This document shows, piece by piece, positions 37,473 through 49,900 of a DNA stretch of 64,000 nucleotides; position 1 is the first letter of the stretch; each line of letters begins with the position of its first letter. The stretch is from Mya arenaria (Eukaryota; Mollusca; Bivalvia; Myida; Myidae). The position numbers were made by a program, and so were the translations under genes. Below the pieces are notes generated by a model, which saw only the letters and a list, made by a program, of their open reading frames with translations, had not been told where the DNA came from and did no database searches. The stretch spans positions 3,613,001-3,677,000 of the forward strand of contig NC_069135.1 in assembly GCF_026914265.1 (NCBI RefSeq), in the 5' to 3' direction.

Positions 37473-39694
37473 TAACACCCTTTTTTGGAAAGTGTTGCAG
37501 AGAATTATACAGTTCTGAGAAAGTAATAATTGTTTGTCACAAGCACAATGGTTTTTATGTTTTCACATTGTATATTTTCAGAATAAGGCACTTTCGTTTA
37601 GTTTTGTAAATGAGGACAACACAGGTCACGTGGAACCTCAGCGATCTCATAATTATCCAGAATACAACACATATACAGAGTAAGAACATAAAGTTGCTTG
37701 TACAGCATAAATCAAAGCTCGAAAGTAATTCGCCTAAGATATTACTAGGCTTGTCCCTGTATTTTTCATTTTAGTTTTATATTATTATGTGATTTGCGAT
37801 AAAATGTAGTTTTTTTCCCAATCAGCCGCATAATAATTTAAAGTTTAGATGCCCCTCCTGACTGTTCAAATGTTTAATATTGAAATTATAAATCTCGAGT
37901 TTAATTAAAATAAGAGACTCATGTGCTTATAGAAGATTCTAAAATCGATTTCTGATTTTGAATTCACAAAACTAGAAATCAACAAGCAATTGGGACTCAT
38001 GCGCGATATTTCAAGGAACTTCAGCGGCCGCTGCGAGAGCTTCTGGAATGATTGCCATTATGTTGGAAGCCAAGTATGTTTAGTCAGTGAAGTTCTCATG
38101 TTTTATCTTTTGAGCGATTTTTTTTACTGTACACTGCTGGTATTTTTTTTAATAACGGGATAGTAGAAATGAGATTGTATATAATGGAAATATAAAAAAT
38201 GACATGCTGGTGTCCAAACTCCGTCAGAATGTGTGTTTTTTTCTGATATATAGTATGATATCTATGGAATAAGTATTTTTTGTTTTATACCCATTGAAGC
38301 CCAAGGCTAACATGCGAAATGATATATTCTGTAAGTTAAAAAAACACCCCATTGACACATACTAGTCAACTGTTTGATCAGCAAAATGTTTGAACACAAT
38401 TTCGGTTGTTTAAATGATATGTTATACATTAAAAGAAACGATGTTTTCAATATTCTTTACAATAGTTGAACTTTATTTCAGAATCGCTGTTTACAATACG
38501 AAATATATCAATTTCCTTTTACGGAGTGAGAGCTCTGAAGGAAGCAAGTACCATTTATTCGTATATCGATTCCAGTGTTATTTCTGACGAATCTGATATT
38601 TATGACATAGCGGAAAAGGTGTGTGAATTTGCTGGTGGACAATATGAAGAAATCAAACGTAACCCAAATTCTGTTACTGTCGCTGTTGGATGGATTGTAG
38701 GAATTTTACCATTATTAGGCATTATTAGGCATTTTGATATGGTGTTACGTAAACAGGTTCTTCAGAAGAGCTATACGTGATGACAACCAGGAACATCCGG
38801 AGGAGGAGCTGAGACTTCAGCAGTGAGAAAAGACAAGTGTGGCAAGCGATGATTAGGTTTATAGACATTCAGGAATTGAAAGAATACAGGCATGTAAATA
38901 AAAGCTATATTGGAACGGTCAGCGAATGATTAGAGGAAATATATGCGGGGTTTAAAGCGGATATTATATGAACAGTTTCTTACGTAATATACAAGCATAC
39001 ATACAAAATGGATTTATCGCAGTATGTTTGTCAAATTACTAGTATGCTGTTATAGAGTCGACAATAGATGAGTACTTCCACAACACAGAAGGGCAAATCT
39101 ACATAGTAATGTATTGCTGTCCATGCAATGGTCAGTCATGGACCATCATGCATCAAGCATGATGGCTAAGTTATAAACATTGGTAAGTATTTGGCTTACG
39201 GGATTCGGACAGAGCACATCACTGAAAATGATGACATGGATATTATCATAGTTTTATGGGATCGAGGTTATTTTTGTAAAGCATTGAGTTTCGCAGTGTG
39301 ATATGTTGTACGTCGAGGATATGCGATCCTTTGAGTTTTGAATGAAGGGAATGAACATATATATACATACTGCTTTATCAAGATATTTTGTTTTAACAGG
39401 AATGTTGTTTGACACAAGCAGTATAGACTACTGTTAGCACAAAATGCATTTGAAGTTTGAAAATTCATTTATGAAGGAGTATATTGTAACGTTCGGCGTT
39501 TTCATAGGTAATAACCAAACATCGATATTTGTTGTTATCACTAGGATTGGAGCTGTTGAAGACAGATGACTATTCAGTGAAATGCCTTTATTTGTTAAAC
39601 AAGTAGTTCATGGCTGGTTACGAACATATACATTTGCACTGTCTTTGTCTTTTGGCTGTCATAATCTATATACCTTAATCTTGTTTATATAAAA

Positions 39695-39700
39695 AATAAA
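39695..39700 (+). promoter_or_regulatory. Polyadenylation signal relic of copy D
   Basis: AATAAA in the same conserved GGATGCTACA context as copies A, A' and C. Confidence 0.5.
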
Positions 39701-39979
39701 GGATGCTACACACAGAATGCTTTAGCAGTGCTTGTAAATGGGTTTCTTTTCTAATTTTGGCTGATGGCAATCCCAAACAGTTGACAGACAGATACTGTTG
39801 TTTTCATCATATTTCACAGTATTATGTTGTTGTCTTGCAATATTCGAAGGTTGAATTAAATCTTTCAATTTGTGAATGTTGAGCTATCGTCTTTTGCTTG
39901 AATCGTATAATGTCGAAAAGAACGAGATCCATCGTATTATGATTCAATTAAATGCAAATTTATGGGGAGACATATTGTT

Positions 39980-41285
39980 TTTGCCCTATCCGTCAATCAG
40001 TCAGTCAGTCAGTCAGTCCGTTAATTCGCCAGTCTGTACGTTATACTTCGTTTCCGCTCAATAACTATAGAAATTTTAGACCCAGGAACTTCAAACTTGG
40101 TATGCTAGTTGGTCATGATTAGTAGATGATCCCTCTTGATTTTGAGATCTCAAGGTCAAAGGTCAAGGTCGCCTTGACCTTGAGGTGACGAAACGGTTTC
40201 CGCTCAATAACTAAAGATTATTTGGGTCCAGGACTTTCATTCTTGGTATGCTTGTTGTTCATGACTAGTAGATGATCCCTATTGATTTTGAGATCAAAAG
40301 GTCAAAGGTCAATGTCACCTTCAGGTAAAAAAACGATATGTTGGCGGTGACCTTAAGCTTTAAAATAGTTTCTGCTCTAACTAAAGAACGCTTGTACCCA
40401 GAAACTTAATACTTGGAATGCTAGTTGATCAGGACTATTAGATGTCCCCTATGATTCTGAGATCACTAGGTCAAAGGTCAAGGGGGGCGTGACCTTGAGG
40501 TCCACTCAATAACTAAAGTTCCTTTGGGTCCAGGAACTTCATACTTGGTTGCTAGTTGTTCATGACTAGTTGATGACCCCTATTGATTTTGATATCAAAA
40601 TGTCAAAGGTCAAGGTTACCAACAGGCAAAAAACCCCGATATATTGGCGGTGGCCTACAAGCTTAAAAATGGTTTCTGCTCAATAACTAAATAACGATAG
40701 TATCAAAGAACTTAATACTTGCTGGTTGGTCATGACTAGTAGATGACTCCTATTGATTTTGAGATCAGTAGGTCAAAGTTCAAGGTCACCGTGACCTTGA
40801 GGTGATGAAACGGTTTACGCTTAATAACTAAGAACGCTTGCACCCAGGAACTTCATATTTGTTATGCTAGTTGGTCATGACTAGTAGATGAACCCGATTG
40901 ATTTTGTGATCAATCCGTTAATCAGTCAGTCAGTCCGTCAGTCTGTACGTCACACTTTTCTGCTCAATAAATAAAGAACATATGCACACATGAACTTTAT
41001 ACTTGGTATGCTAGTCGGTCATGACAAGTAGATGACCCCTATTGATTTTGAGATCAGTAGATCAAGGTCGCCGTGACCTTGAGATGAATGAAACAGTTAC
41101 CGCTCAGTAACTTAAGAACGCTTGCACCAAAGAACTTTATACTTGGTATGCAAGTTGGTCATGTAGATGACCCCTATTGATTTTGTGATCAGGTCAAACG
41201 TCAAGGTCACGATAAACTTGAGCTGAAAAAAATGGTTTCCGATCAATAATTAAAATACGCTTGCGCCCAGGAACTTCATACAATA
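39980..41285. repeat. Tandem array of about 140-bp degenerate units
   Basis: Eight or so diverged units repeat CTTCATACTTGGTATGCTAG, GGTCATGACTAGTAGATGA, CCCCTATTGATTTTGAGATCA, GGTCAAAGGTCAAGGTCACC, GTGACCTTGAGGTGA and TTTCCGCTCAATAACTAA. It starts after short CAGT tandem runs (39995-40018; also 40924-40945). Open frames through it are repeat artefacts. Confidence 0.85.
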
Positions 41286-42009
41286 CAAACTGCGTTTACA
41301 TTTTCCAAGATTAACCAACAACACTTTCTTCTCTTCACTATTTAATTCGGATAAATAAACCAAACTTCACTGTTGGTTCGTCTCCAGTCCAAAATTAAAA
41401 ATTTCATGTCCATCATTTATTTTTTCTCATTTATGACCACACAATAGAGGAAAAGAGCGATTTTTAAAAATAGCAATCTCTAGTTAAGATACATGTACAT
41501 TTCATCCAACACATAAAATCCCTTCTGAGCCCCACAGATAACCGACGCAGCTTATCAGCACACCAAGGTGGTCATTACGAGGCTACAGCGCACCGAGAAC
41601 GGTCAGCGAAATTTGCTTATAGCAATTCTTAGAAACTAATACTAGTAATATAGTGAAAAAAGCGGATATTATTATGATAGAGCAAGCATGAATGCGGAAG
41701 CAGAGGTATGTAAAATTTACATATATGGCGGGTATAATAATAAATTAATTTAATATGCAATGCTCGAGGAATGAATTAGTTAATAATAGTTTAGTTTTTG
41801 GTTTGAGGAAAATCAATTATTGAAATAATTACTGATAGTACCGAGAAGGTATGTTGCATTCTTTTTCAAGACAAAAAATTAGCGACACGACTATACAGTT
41901 GTATCAAATGTATTTGAAATGGAGACCACATTTCAAATTCGTTCATATACGACGAATTACGTCGAATGGAAAATTATATTGGTGGAATCAGAAAATAAAG
42001 GATGTTCTT

Positions 42010-42500
42010 TATATTTAATATACGGCGGATACCACGTCAGAATTACACGTGTATTGTCAAATTATCCGACAAATTCCACGTCAAGATTACATGTATTTTA
42101 TCAAATTATCTGACGGATACCACGTCGGAATTACATGCATATTATTAATTTATCCGGCGGATACCACGTCGGGATTTCATGTATTCTATAAGATTATCAG
42201 ACGGATACCACGTCGGGATAACAAGTATTTTATCACATTATACGACGGATACCACGTTGGAATTGCATGTATATTATTAATTCATCCGTCGGATACCACG
42301 TCGGGATTACATGTCTTTTATGGAATTTAACGACGGATGCCACGTCGTGAGTAGATGTATTACATTTAAGTATATGACGGATACCACGTCCTATTTGTTG
42401 TATTTTATATAAATGATTCGACGGATCCCACGTCGTTATTACGAATACAAATGATACTCTACAAAAAGTAAACAAATCGGACGGATACCACGTCCTAAGT
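42010..42500. repeat. About 44-bp tandem array with a GACGGATACCACGTC core
   Basis: Eleven units spaced 40-48 bp in the leader of the DIRS-like element. Each carries GACGGATACCACGTCG or a close variant; the GACG and CGTC ends can pair as a small stem. The intervening 28 or so bases are related to each other (GGAATTACATGTATTTTAT type), so it is a tandem repeat and not a spacer array. Confidence 0.85.
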
Positions 42501-45500
42501 TTCATATATATATTAAGAGAGAAAGGTACACAGAGAAATATTACCTTTCAGGCGGATTTGGTAGACGGCCAGGGCGGAAGTAACAGCGCACATGCGCCTC
42601 AAGAGAGCCTTTTTGAGAGGCTGACAAAAATGGGGAATAGCACGTCATCCTCATCAACAGGGTTTCCCGAATGGAACCAATTATCAAGATGTATGGAAAC
42701 TATGACGGAAAGCATGAAATGCTTACAACGAGAGGTCACCTCGTTAAAACGGGGGAATTCCCAAGAAAGTGATGACCCCTCGCCGTGTGAGAAATAGGTC
42801 TGCCTTGATAAAGATTATGAGAGCTCAGATGAGGATGATATTGATCAGTTTTTTTTTTACTGATAAGATTGAAGGGGTCTGCGACAGGGAAGTAAATGAA
42901 TGGGATGCCCTGTCAGATGTCTTCATCCAGGACATAGAAACTGGAGATCCAGTTCAAGATGATTTGGCAACGGTGGTTAATAAATCATTGAGATCAAAAA
43001 CAAAAGAGGAAAAAACATTGAAAATCTTGAAGTTACCAAAGTTGACGAGATACTGTGGAATCAGTTAAAACCAGAAACAAAGGCCTACGATTATGGGCAG
43101 CAGAAATTACAAGCCGTCCTTCGTCAGGCTCTTGTTCCAGTTGTAAAATTGATGCAAACTATCAAAACAGACGGTAACAAGGAAAATAAAGAATTAGTTG
43201 GGGACATTTTTAAAATCCTAGCGCAGGGAGTTGTCTCATCAAACGAAAATCGGAGACAAAAGATTAAAAACAATTTACTACCGGCATACAAAAATTTGTG
43301 TGACAACCCATCCTCGGCAGCAATGCTATTCGGGGACAAACTGGAAGAAGATATTAAGAAAATGAAAGAAACCAAGGCAAAACTAACACCAGATCAACCA
43401 AACAAGCCTTTTTTATCGAAAAGAGGAGGGGGGGGGGGGGGGGCACCGATCATACAACAACAGAAAGTTCACTGCTTACCCTCCTGGCAACAATCAAGCA
43501 CAGACGAACTTTCAACGTCCGTGGAAACGCCAACAGCAAAAGTACACAAAAACAAACCGAAAATAATATCTGTAAGTAAAGATATCAATGTACGGTTTTG
43601 CAACACAGCTGAAAATTTTCGTGCTGGAAAAACAGGGGATAATATCAATGTATGGGAAACAATTACTAGAAACAAATGGATACTTAATACTATAGCAGGT
43701 TGCACTATAGAGCTTTCTGATATTCCGCAACAAAAATATGTTCCAAAACCGATAAAATTTTCGCACGAAGAAAACACTAAAATTCGCAATGAATTAAATA
43801 GATTTTTGGAATGTAGAATAATTGAAAAGGCACCAGAAACCACAAAAAATAAATTTATTTCTACCATTTTTATCAGACCGAAAAAAGATGGACGCGTACG
43901 TGTAATACTTAACCTCAAGTACTTGACAGTCACAGTAGTGTTTACTTTATCGATGATTCGTGTTTGGCCGGGGATAACTTCGATTCGTGTACACAGAATG
44001 TAATTGATACCGTAAAGTTAATGGACAAGCTGGGTTTAACGGTAAATTTAGAAAAGTCCGTTCTTATTCCATGTACAAAGATTATATTTTTAGGCTTTGT
44101 ATTGTGTTCAGTCTCAATGACAGTGAGGTTGACGAAGGAGAAATGCCATGATATTATCGCAGTATGTAGAGACATGCTTTTTACCAGTAGAACAACAATA
44201 AGAAACTTTTCTAAACTGATCGGTAAACTAATCGCGGCAGAACCAGGTGTTCAACACGCTCCTTTATACATTAGGCCTCTTGAAAAGATAAAAGAAATCC
44301 AATTAAAAAGCATAGAGGTAATTTTGATAGCTTTATGAACGTGCCGAGAAGCATAGACGTTTCTTTACACTGGTGGATACATAATGTTGAAAAAAGTTAC
44401 AAAAACATCGGATCAAAAAGTCCAGAAATTGTTATCTATACAGACGCATCCAACGATATGTATGGCGCATACAATGTAACAACTGGTTCTAAAACGTGTG
44501 GATACTGGAGTCCAGTTGATCAAACATTTTACATAAATGTTTTGGAATTAAAAGCTTGCGATATAGGACTCATAACTTTATGTAAAACCGTTACAAATAA
44601 ACGTATTCGTCTGTATACAGATAATACAACAAGCTGTGCGTATATAAATAAGTATGGGGGAAATTTGAATCATTAGATAGTATTGCAAGAAGAATATGGT
44701 TTTGGTGCATTGAAAGAAACATTCAATTAACAGTTTCCCACATAGCGGGCACGGATAATAAAACAGCAGACAAACTCAGTAGATCCACTAATGATGATAT
44801 TGAATGGTCATTGGACCAAGGGGTCTTCAATAAGTTGAAATTACATTTCCCTCAGATGGAGATAGATTTATTTGCTTCAGGTTTGAACACCAAACTGAAG
44901 AAATTTGTATCGAGACATCCTGAACCAAAATCATTTGCTGTAGACGCATTTACTTTACAATGGTCAGGGTATTTATTTTATATATTCCCTCCTTTCAGTC
45001 TACTGTCGAGGATTCTTCAAAAGGTGGAAGAAGACAAAACGCAGGCAATTCTTGTCGCGCCAATTTGGCCAACGCAAAGTTGGTGGCCAGATCTTTTGAA
45101 GTTAACAAAAAACAATGTATTAGTGTTACCAAACACCCAGAACATTTTGAAATTAGTGCACAAACCAAACAAACAACATCCATTAAAAAAGATGCGCTTA
45201 GCTGTTTTCAGCATATCAGGCGAGCGTTGGGAAGACGAGGCATTTCGGGAACAGCTCAAGACCTCATTCTCAACTCCTGGAGACAAGGGACAAAACTCCA
45301 GTATAACACTTATATTACAAAATGGTTACGTTTCTGTGAAGGGAAGGCAAATCCCTTTAGTGCACCTATAAGTGTGGTTGTTAGCTTTCTTACATAATTG
45401 TTTGTACAAGGATTAAGCTACTCCACATTAAATACCGCAAGGTCGGCTATAAGTTGTATCCTTAGATTAACTGGAAATACAAATATTCACGGTGATGAAG

Positions 45501-46329
45501 TGATAAGAATGTTTATGAAAGGGGTATTAAATGAGAAACCATCATTGCCAAAGTACAAAACCACTTGGGATGTGAAGACTGTATTACAATATTTGAAACA
45601 AATAGATACAGGGTCATTATTGTCCCTATCTTGCAAACTGTGCATGCTGTTTCTTCTGGTAACAGCTTAACGTTGTCAAACACTTTATGTTATCAAACTG
45701 TCGGGCATTCATCAAACTGCCGGAGGCATTGTCATACACGTTTCAGAACTGATCAAGCAGAGTCGGCCAGGCGTCCATTTGGACCCAATTGTGTTCAATG
45801 CATACAGGACTGATGAAAATATATGCATTGTAAAAAACTTTGAATGATTACATTGACAGAACGAAATATCTTAGGAAAGATGATAGCTTACTTGTTTCAA
45901 CAACAAAGCCACATGCCAAAGTGTCCAAACAAACTATTACTCGTTGGATAAAACTTATCTTATTGAAAGCGGGTGTTTCAACAAAATATAAGGCACATAG
46001 CACCAGAGCGGCAGCCACGTCATTTGCATTTGAAAAAGTGGTGCCGCTAACTGACATTATTAAAACAGCAGGTTGGAGTAATGAAAAAAAACTTTTGCTA
46101 AATATTATAAAAAACCAGTCATTTCAACAAAATCATTGATACAGAATGTGATACTTGATTGACTAATTATGCTATCATCATGTAATTTGACGGCAAACAT
46201 ATATACAAATATAATACAAAATAAAGATCTGTAAAGATTTTGCTGATTTGGTTGGATACAATATTTTTCAGAAATTATCTCTGAATTATCTGTGGGGCTC
46301 AGAAGGGATTTTATGTGTTGGATGAAATT

Positions 46330-46645
46330 GAATGATTAAGCTAGACTTACCTTTGAAGAAGGGAAGGCGAAGGTTGATCATAATTTCATCCAACACAAAA
46401 ATCCCTCTGAGCTCACACACCCGCCCAAGTTACCCAAACCCAAAATATGAATTTCTTTCAAAATATTGCCATTTTGGCAAGCAAAATAGAAATACTCTAA
46501 AATATGACCACCTTGGTGTGCTGATAAGCTGCGTCGGTTATCTGTGTGAGCTCAGGGGGATTTTTGTGTTGGATGAAATTATGATCAACCTTCGCCTTCC
46601 CTTCTTCAAAGGTAAGTCTAGCTTAATCATTCAATTAAACATAAA
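46330..46645. repeat. Long inverted repeat at the right end of the DIRS-like element
   Basis: About 85 bp at 46333-46420 (AAGCTAGACTTACCTTTGAA through ATTTCATCCAACACAAAAAT) recurs nearly perfectly inverted at 46543-46632 around a 120-bp centre. The segment also contains copies of both outer termini, including TAAGCTGCGTCGGTTATCTG, which matches the left end at 41535-41560. This fits the internal complementary region used by DIRS elements. Confidence 0.8.
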
Positions 46646-46923
46646 GGGAATAAATAGTATGTGGGTAGAATGAAGCCTTAAACATAAACCTTATTAATAT
46701 GTCCATGGAATTTCGTTGGATGCATTTGGATTATCTGATAACCCAGGTAGTAAATTAAATTCGCCTGAGTCAAGTTTGAAGTGTAGAGTAGATTTTACTA
46801 AAAATGCCTAAATATTTTATCCATGGCAGTGCATTGTTTATTAAACCAAAGCTTCAACGCTTTACAGTATCGGGTGATAAATTCACTTAACACAAATTAC
46901 TGGACGTGCAAACAGCATTCAAC

Positions 46924-49900
46924 ATGAAGGCGTACATGATATTTACTACTTTAATTATTCTTAATGTTACTGGAATACTTATATCCGTAAATGTTTACAA
47001 ATATAAAGTTAAATTTGCTTTTGAAATAGTGGACAACTTTGAAGAGATAAAGTTTAAGTCGGGTGATTTTGGATTTAAATATATAAAACAGGTAAGTGAA
47101 CACAGGTTTATAAATGGATATCCACTGAGTGTCAAGTTTTACACACAACCCATCGGAATGGGGCTAGTTTATTTAGATTATTACGTATTTGTTGGCATTT
47201 ACAACTGTTTAAAGCTGCAATCTCACAGATTGATTATAGCCAATGTGTGCGTAAATGTCTGGAAAACAGTGATATAAGACTGCTAGTAAAAAGCAGATCG
47301 CAATTTTCATATATACGTTCGAAATTGATGTTTTAAGGCTTAAAGCGTTACTAAAGTTTTGAAATAAGAAACTAAATTATCGGAAGTTTTCCAAACAATT
47401 GAGATCTGTATTATCATGAGTTATCATTTTTGACTGAATTGAAGGCATTGGTGACAAAAACAGCTGATTCTCAGACAAAAGAAGAAGAAGCTGTCAAACA
47501 TTCAATCTGTGAGAGTGAAGCTTTAAACGTCTATAGAACATAATCATAGTAGACATAGCAACAATACATGCTTTAGCTAAATTACCTGAATTTTTCAAGT
47601 TATATTATTTAAACATTAACAGTGACATATATTTAAAATAACAAACGGTTAAGAAAATGATTAAAGAGAACAAATATAATTAATCCAGTGATTCATTGGT
47701 TTAGTGAAAAAAATAGTCGGTCAGAAATTGTATTTAAATGTACACAACAATATGAAAATTTCCTCAAGACTCGTCTTAGAAATTTGAAATAAACTGTACT
47801 TGAAAGCTAACGTATAATGATCTATGATTAACCAGTGTGATCTATGAGTGTTCATGAAGATACTTTCGATGATACTTAAATTCCTGTTTGAACACTATCA
47901 AATAGCAGTTATATATTAAATTGTGTCATTGAATTTAAGACGAATTTTTTGTTTGTTTGTTTTGTATTTCATTTTAATTTCCATCTCATCGCTTTCTTTC
48001 GTAGTTCATGATATAACGACCTAGATTGGTCTTTATATATGTGTTCAGAAACACATAATTTAGATTATGCCTTATAATAATGACCATGCACGATCCTAGT
48101 TTTCTTTTCTTTTTAAACTAGACTTATGTTAGACTAAGAGGAATTTCTGTTATAAGTACGTTGAACATACGCTCTATCATATTCACTTGCCTAGTTGAAA
48201 GTTTATTTAAGGCGAAATTTCCCAAGGAACTGACTGTTATTCCCTCTGATATAATGGACATTTGCGTTGAACTTACTAAAACATGTCAACACAAAGTGTT
48301 GAATGTCAGGGACTCATTGTAACTTTTTGGGCACTGACCGATGTAAGAAGCCCAAGAAAAGTGTCATTGTTTATTGAAAGGTATATTCTACAAATGTTTT
48401 CACCAATGTCGGATAACTGACAAAAATGATGTTGTTTTGTACAAATAATTGCTTAAAACACTAACTCAATTGGACACTTTTTGAATATATCCATGAGTAC
48501 TTTTCATATTTATTTACTGTCATTCAAGATTATTAAAAGTTTTAATGATCATGAAGGAAGTGTACGGATTTCATTTTTATACTTTGAATATAGGGAAAAA
48601 TACATACATGTTGGCAATAAAACGGTAACCATGTTGCAAATGCTAATATAGGGACTAATGCATTATGTATTTATTTATGGATTACACATCGTTTATACAA
48701 TTATTTGTGTAACAATGTGATTACCAACAATTTTATTATTCCTATAAATTTTATATATAACTATCAGTTCATTTTTTGCATTATTTATTGTTAAGATTGT
48801 TCAATGGCCACGATATACGAACACTTCAACTCTAAATAGATCAACTTGTATAGGCTTATTAAAGGTACATTTTCTAATGCTACAGTTGTGTTGTTTTTTG
48901 TAATTTGTTGTTAGTCATTTATATAGCTACACATGGGACATGTACCTATAGTGTGGCTGTAACTTTGTTTCAAAAACACAAAAAACACACGCACAGCTAC
49001 CATGCAAGCTACAGCTTTAGAAATACAACTTCAATTGTGACTTGACATGTTGCTCAGTATGTATTTAGAGCACATTTCATATCATAATAGGACACATAAG
49101 TGCAATGACAAACAATATTGTTTAAAGTTGATGTTGAATTCTACGAAATGGCCGCACTTGAATAATATCAATCGCAATAAAAAATGAGTAAGCATGCATC
49201 CTTCGCCTAGCTACACCATTGCAACCTATTCGTTTCGTATCAAGATATTAAATCATGTCCGTTACGTCATCAATTATTCTTTCCGTAGTATAATGTTACG
49301 TTATTAAATTCGTGAATTATGTAATAGCTTATGTAAGCAAATAACAAATTATAACGATATATATATACTATAGCATCTTTGAACGGTATAACTTACGAAC
49401 ACTCCTTTGATCTTTCTTACAGAGAATTGTATGTATTCTTTGAAAAAGCCACGTTAATTTGATATGTTAAAAAGCTTTGAAGATATTTCATCTGTTAAAA
49501 AGTACCTTATTTGGCATGCCTCACAACCTTCAAAGCTTATTAAACAACATGTATCATATTCATTATACAAAAACTTATTTGTAACTTTATCTGATCCTGC
49601 ACTACGACCGAAATTCAAACAAGATATATTTCTTCTGACATCATCAACAGTTAAAGGTAGATTTTATAAATAAAACATCCCTTATTTCTTCATATAATAT
49701 AGTTTCATTTACATAAATAACATCCTAATATTTGTTGCTTTAAAATGATCACACTTATTATTTTTTTCCAGATCGCGATCAAGCTTCATGTGTTTGAGGC
49801 AAACACAACAGCTTTATGGAGAGCAGATCAACTTTCACGAGCGTTCAGAGAACAGTTTTCAAGCGAGGTCAAAATGTTTAACATGAAAACATTAATTTGC

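Larger units (their letters stand above)
37022..39700 (+). pseudogene. Convertase-like copy D, internally deleted
   Basis: Direct-orientation copy derived from the right arm. It starts abruptly inside exon 4 (37022-37053, NHPDLKRNI), keeps exon 5 (37582-37679), then jumps at about 37860 to the intron before exon 9, keeps exon 9 (37976-38073, catalytic Ser block), the first bases of exon 10, then jumps at about 38312 to the intron before exon 13. Exon 13 (38482-38780) carries an about 10-bp tandem duplication (ATTATTAGGC) in the membrane segment that shifts the frame. Shared details with A' absent from A (the 39.0-39.25 kb downstream block and the intron 4 sequence) show the right arm was the template. 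The signal peptide, His and Asn exons and P domain are gone. Confidence 0.85.
41495..46645 (+). mobile_element. DIRS-like tyrosine-recombinase retroelement (fossil)
   Basis: Parts in order on the plus strand: left inverted terminal repeat (about 41500-41580); a tandem array (42010-42500); gag-like region (about 42.56-43.7 kb); reverse transcriptase region (about 43.7-44.3 kb); RNase H region (about 44.34-44.8 kb); tyrosine recombinase region (about 45.2-46.1 kb, with the HSTRAAAT block); right inverted terminal repeat (about 46280-46345); and a terminal block complementary to the ends (46330-46640). RT, RNase H and a tyrosine recombinase with split inverted termini, and no integrase or LTRs, is the DIRS plan. 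It is broken in several places but keeps all parts, so it looks moderately old. Confidence 0.85.

Noticed and set aside
37294-37518. Poly-Ser protein
   Set aside because: Translation of the TTC microsatellite in an intron of a pseudogene.
42049-42330. 93-codon repetitive frame
   Set aside because: Product of the 44-bp tandem array and not a gene.
42010-42500. CRISPR-like array (16-bp conserved core at regular spacing)
   Set aside because: The intervals are related to each other, the core is degenerate, and the context is a eukaryotic retroelement with no cas genes.
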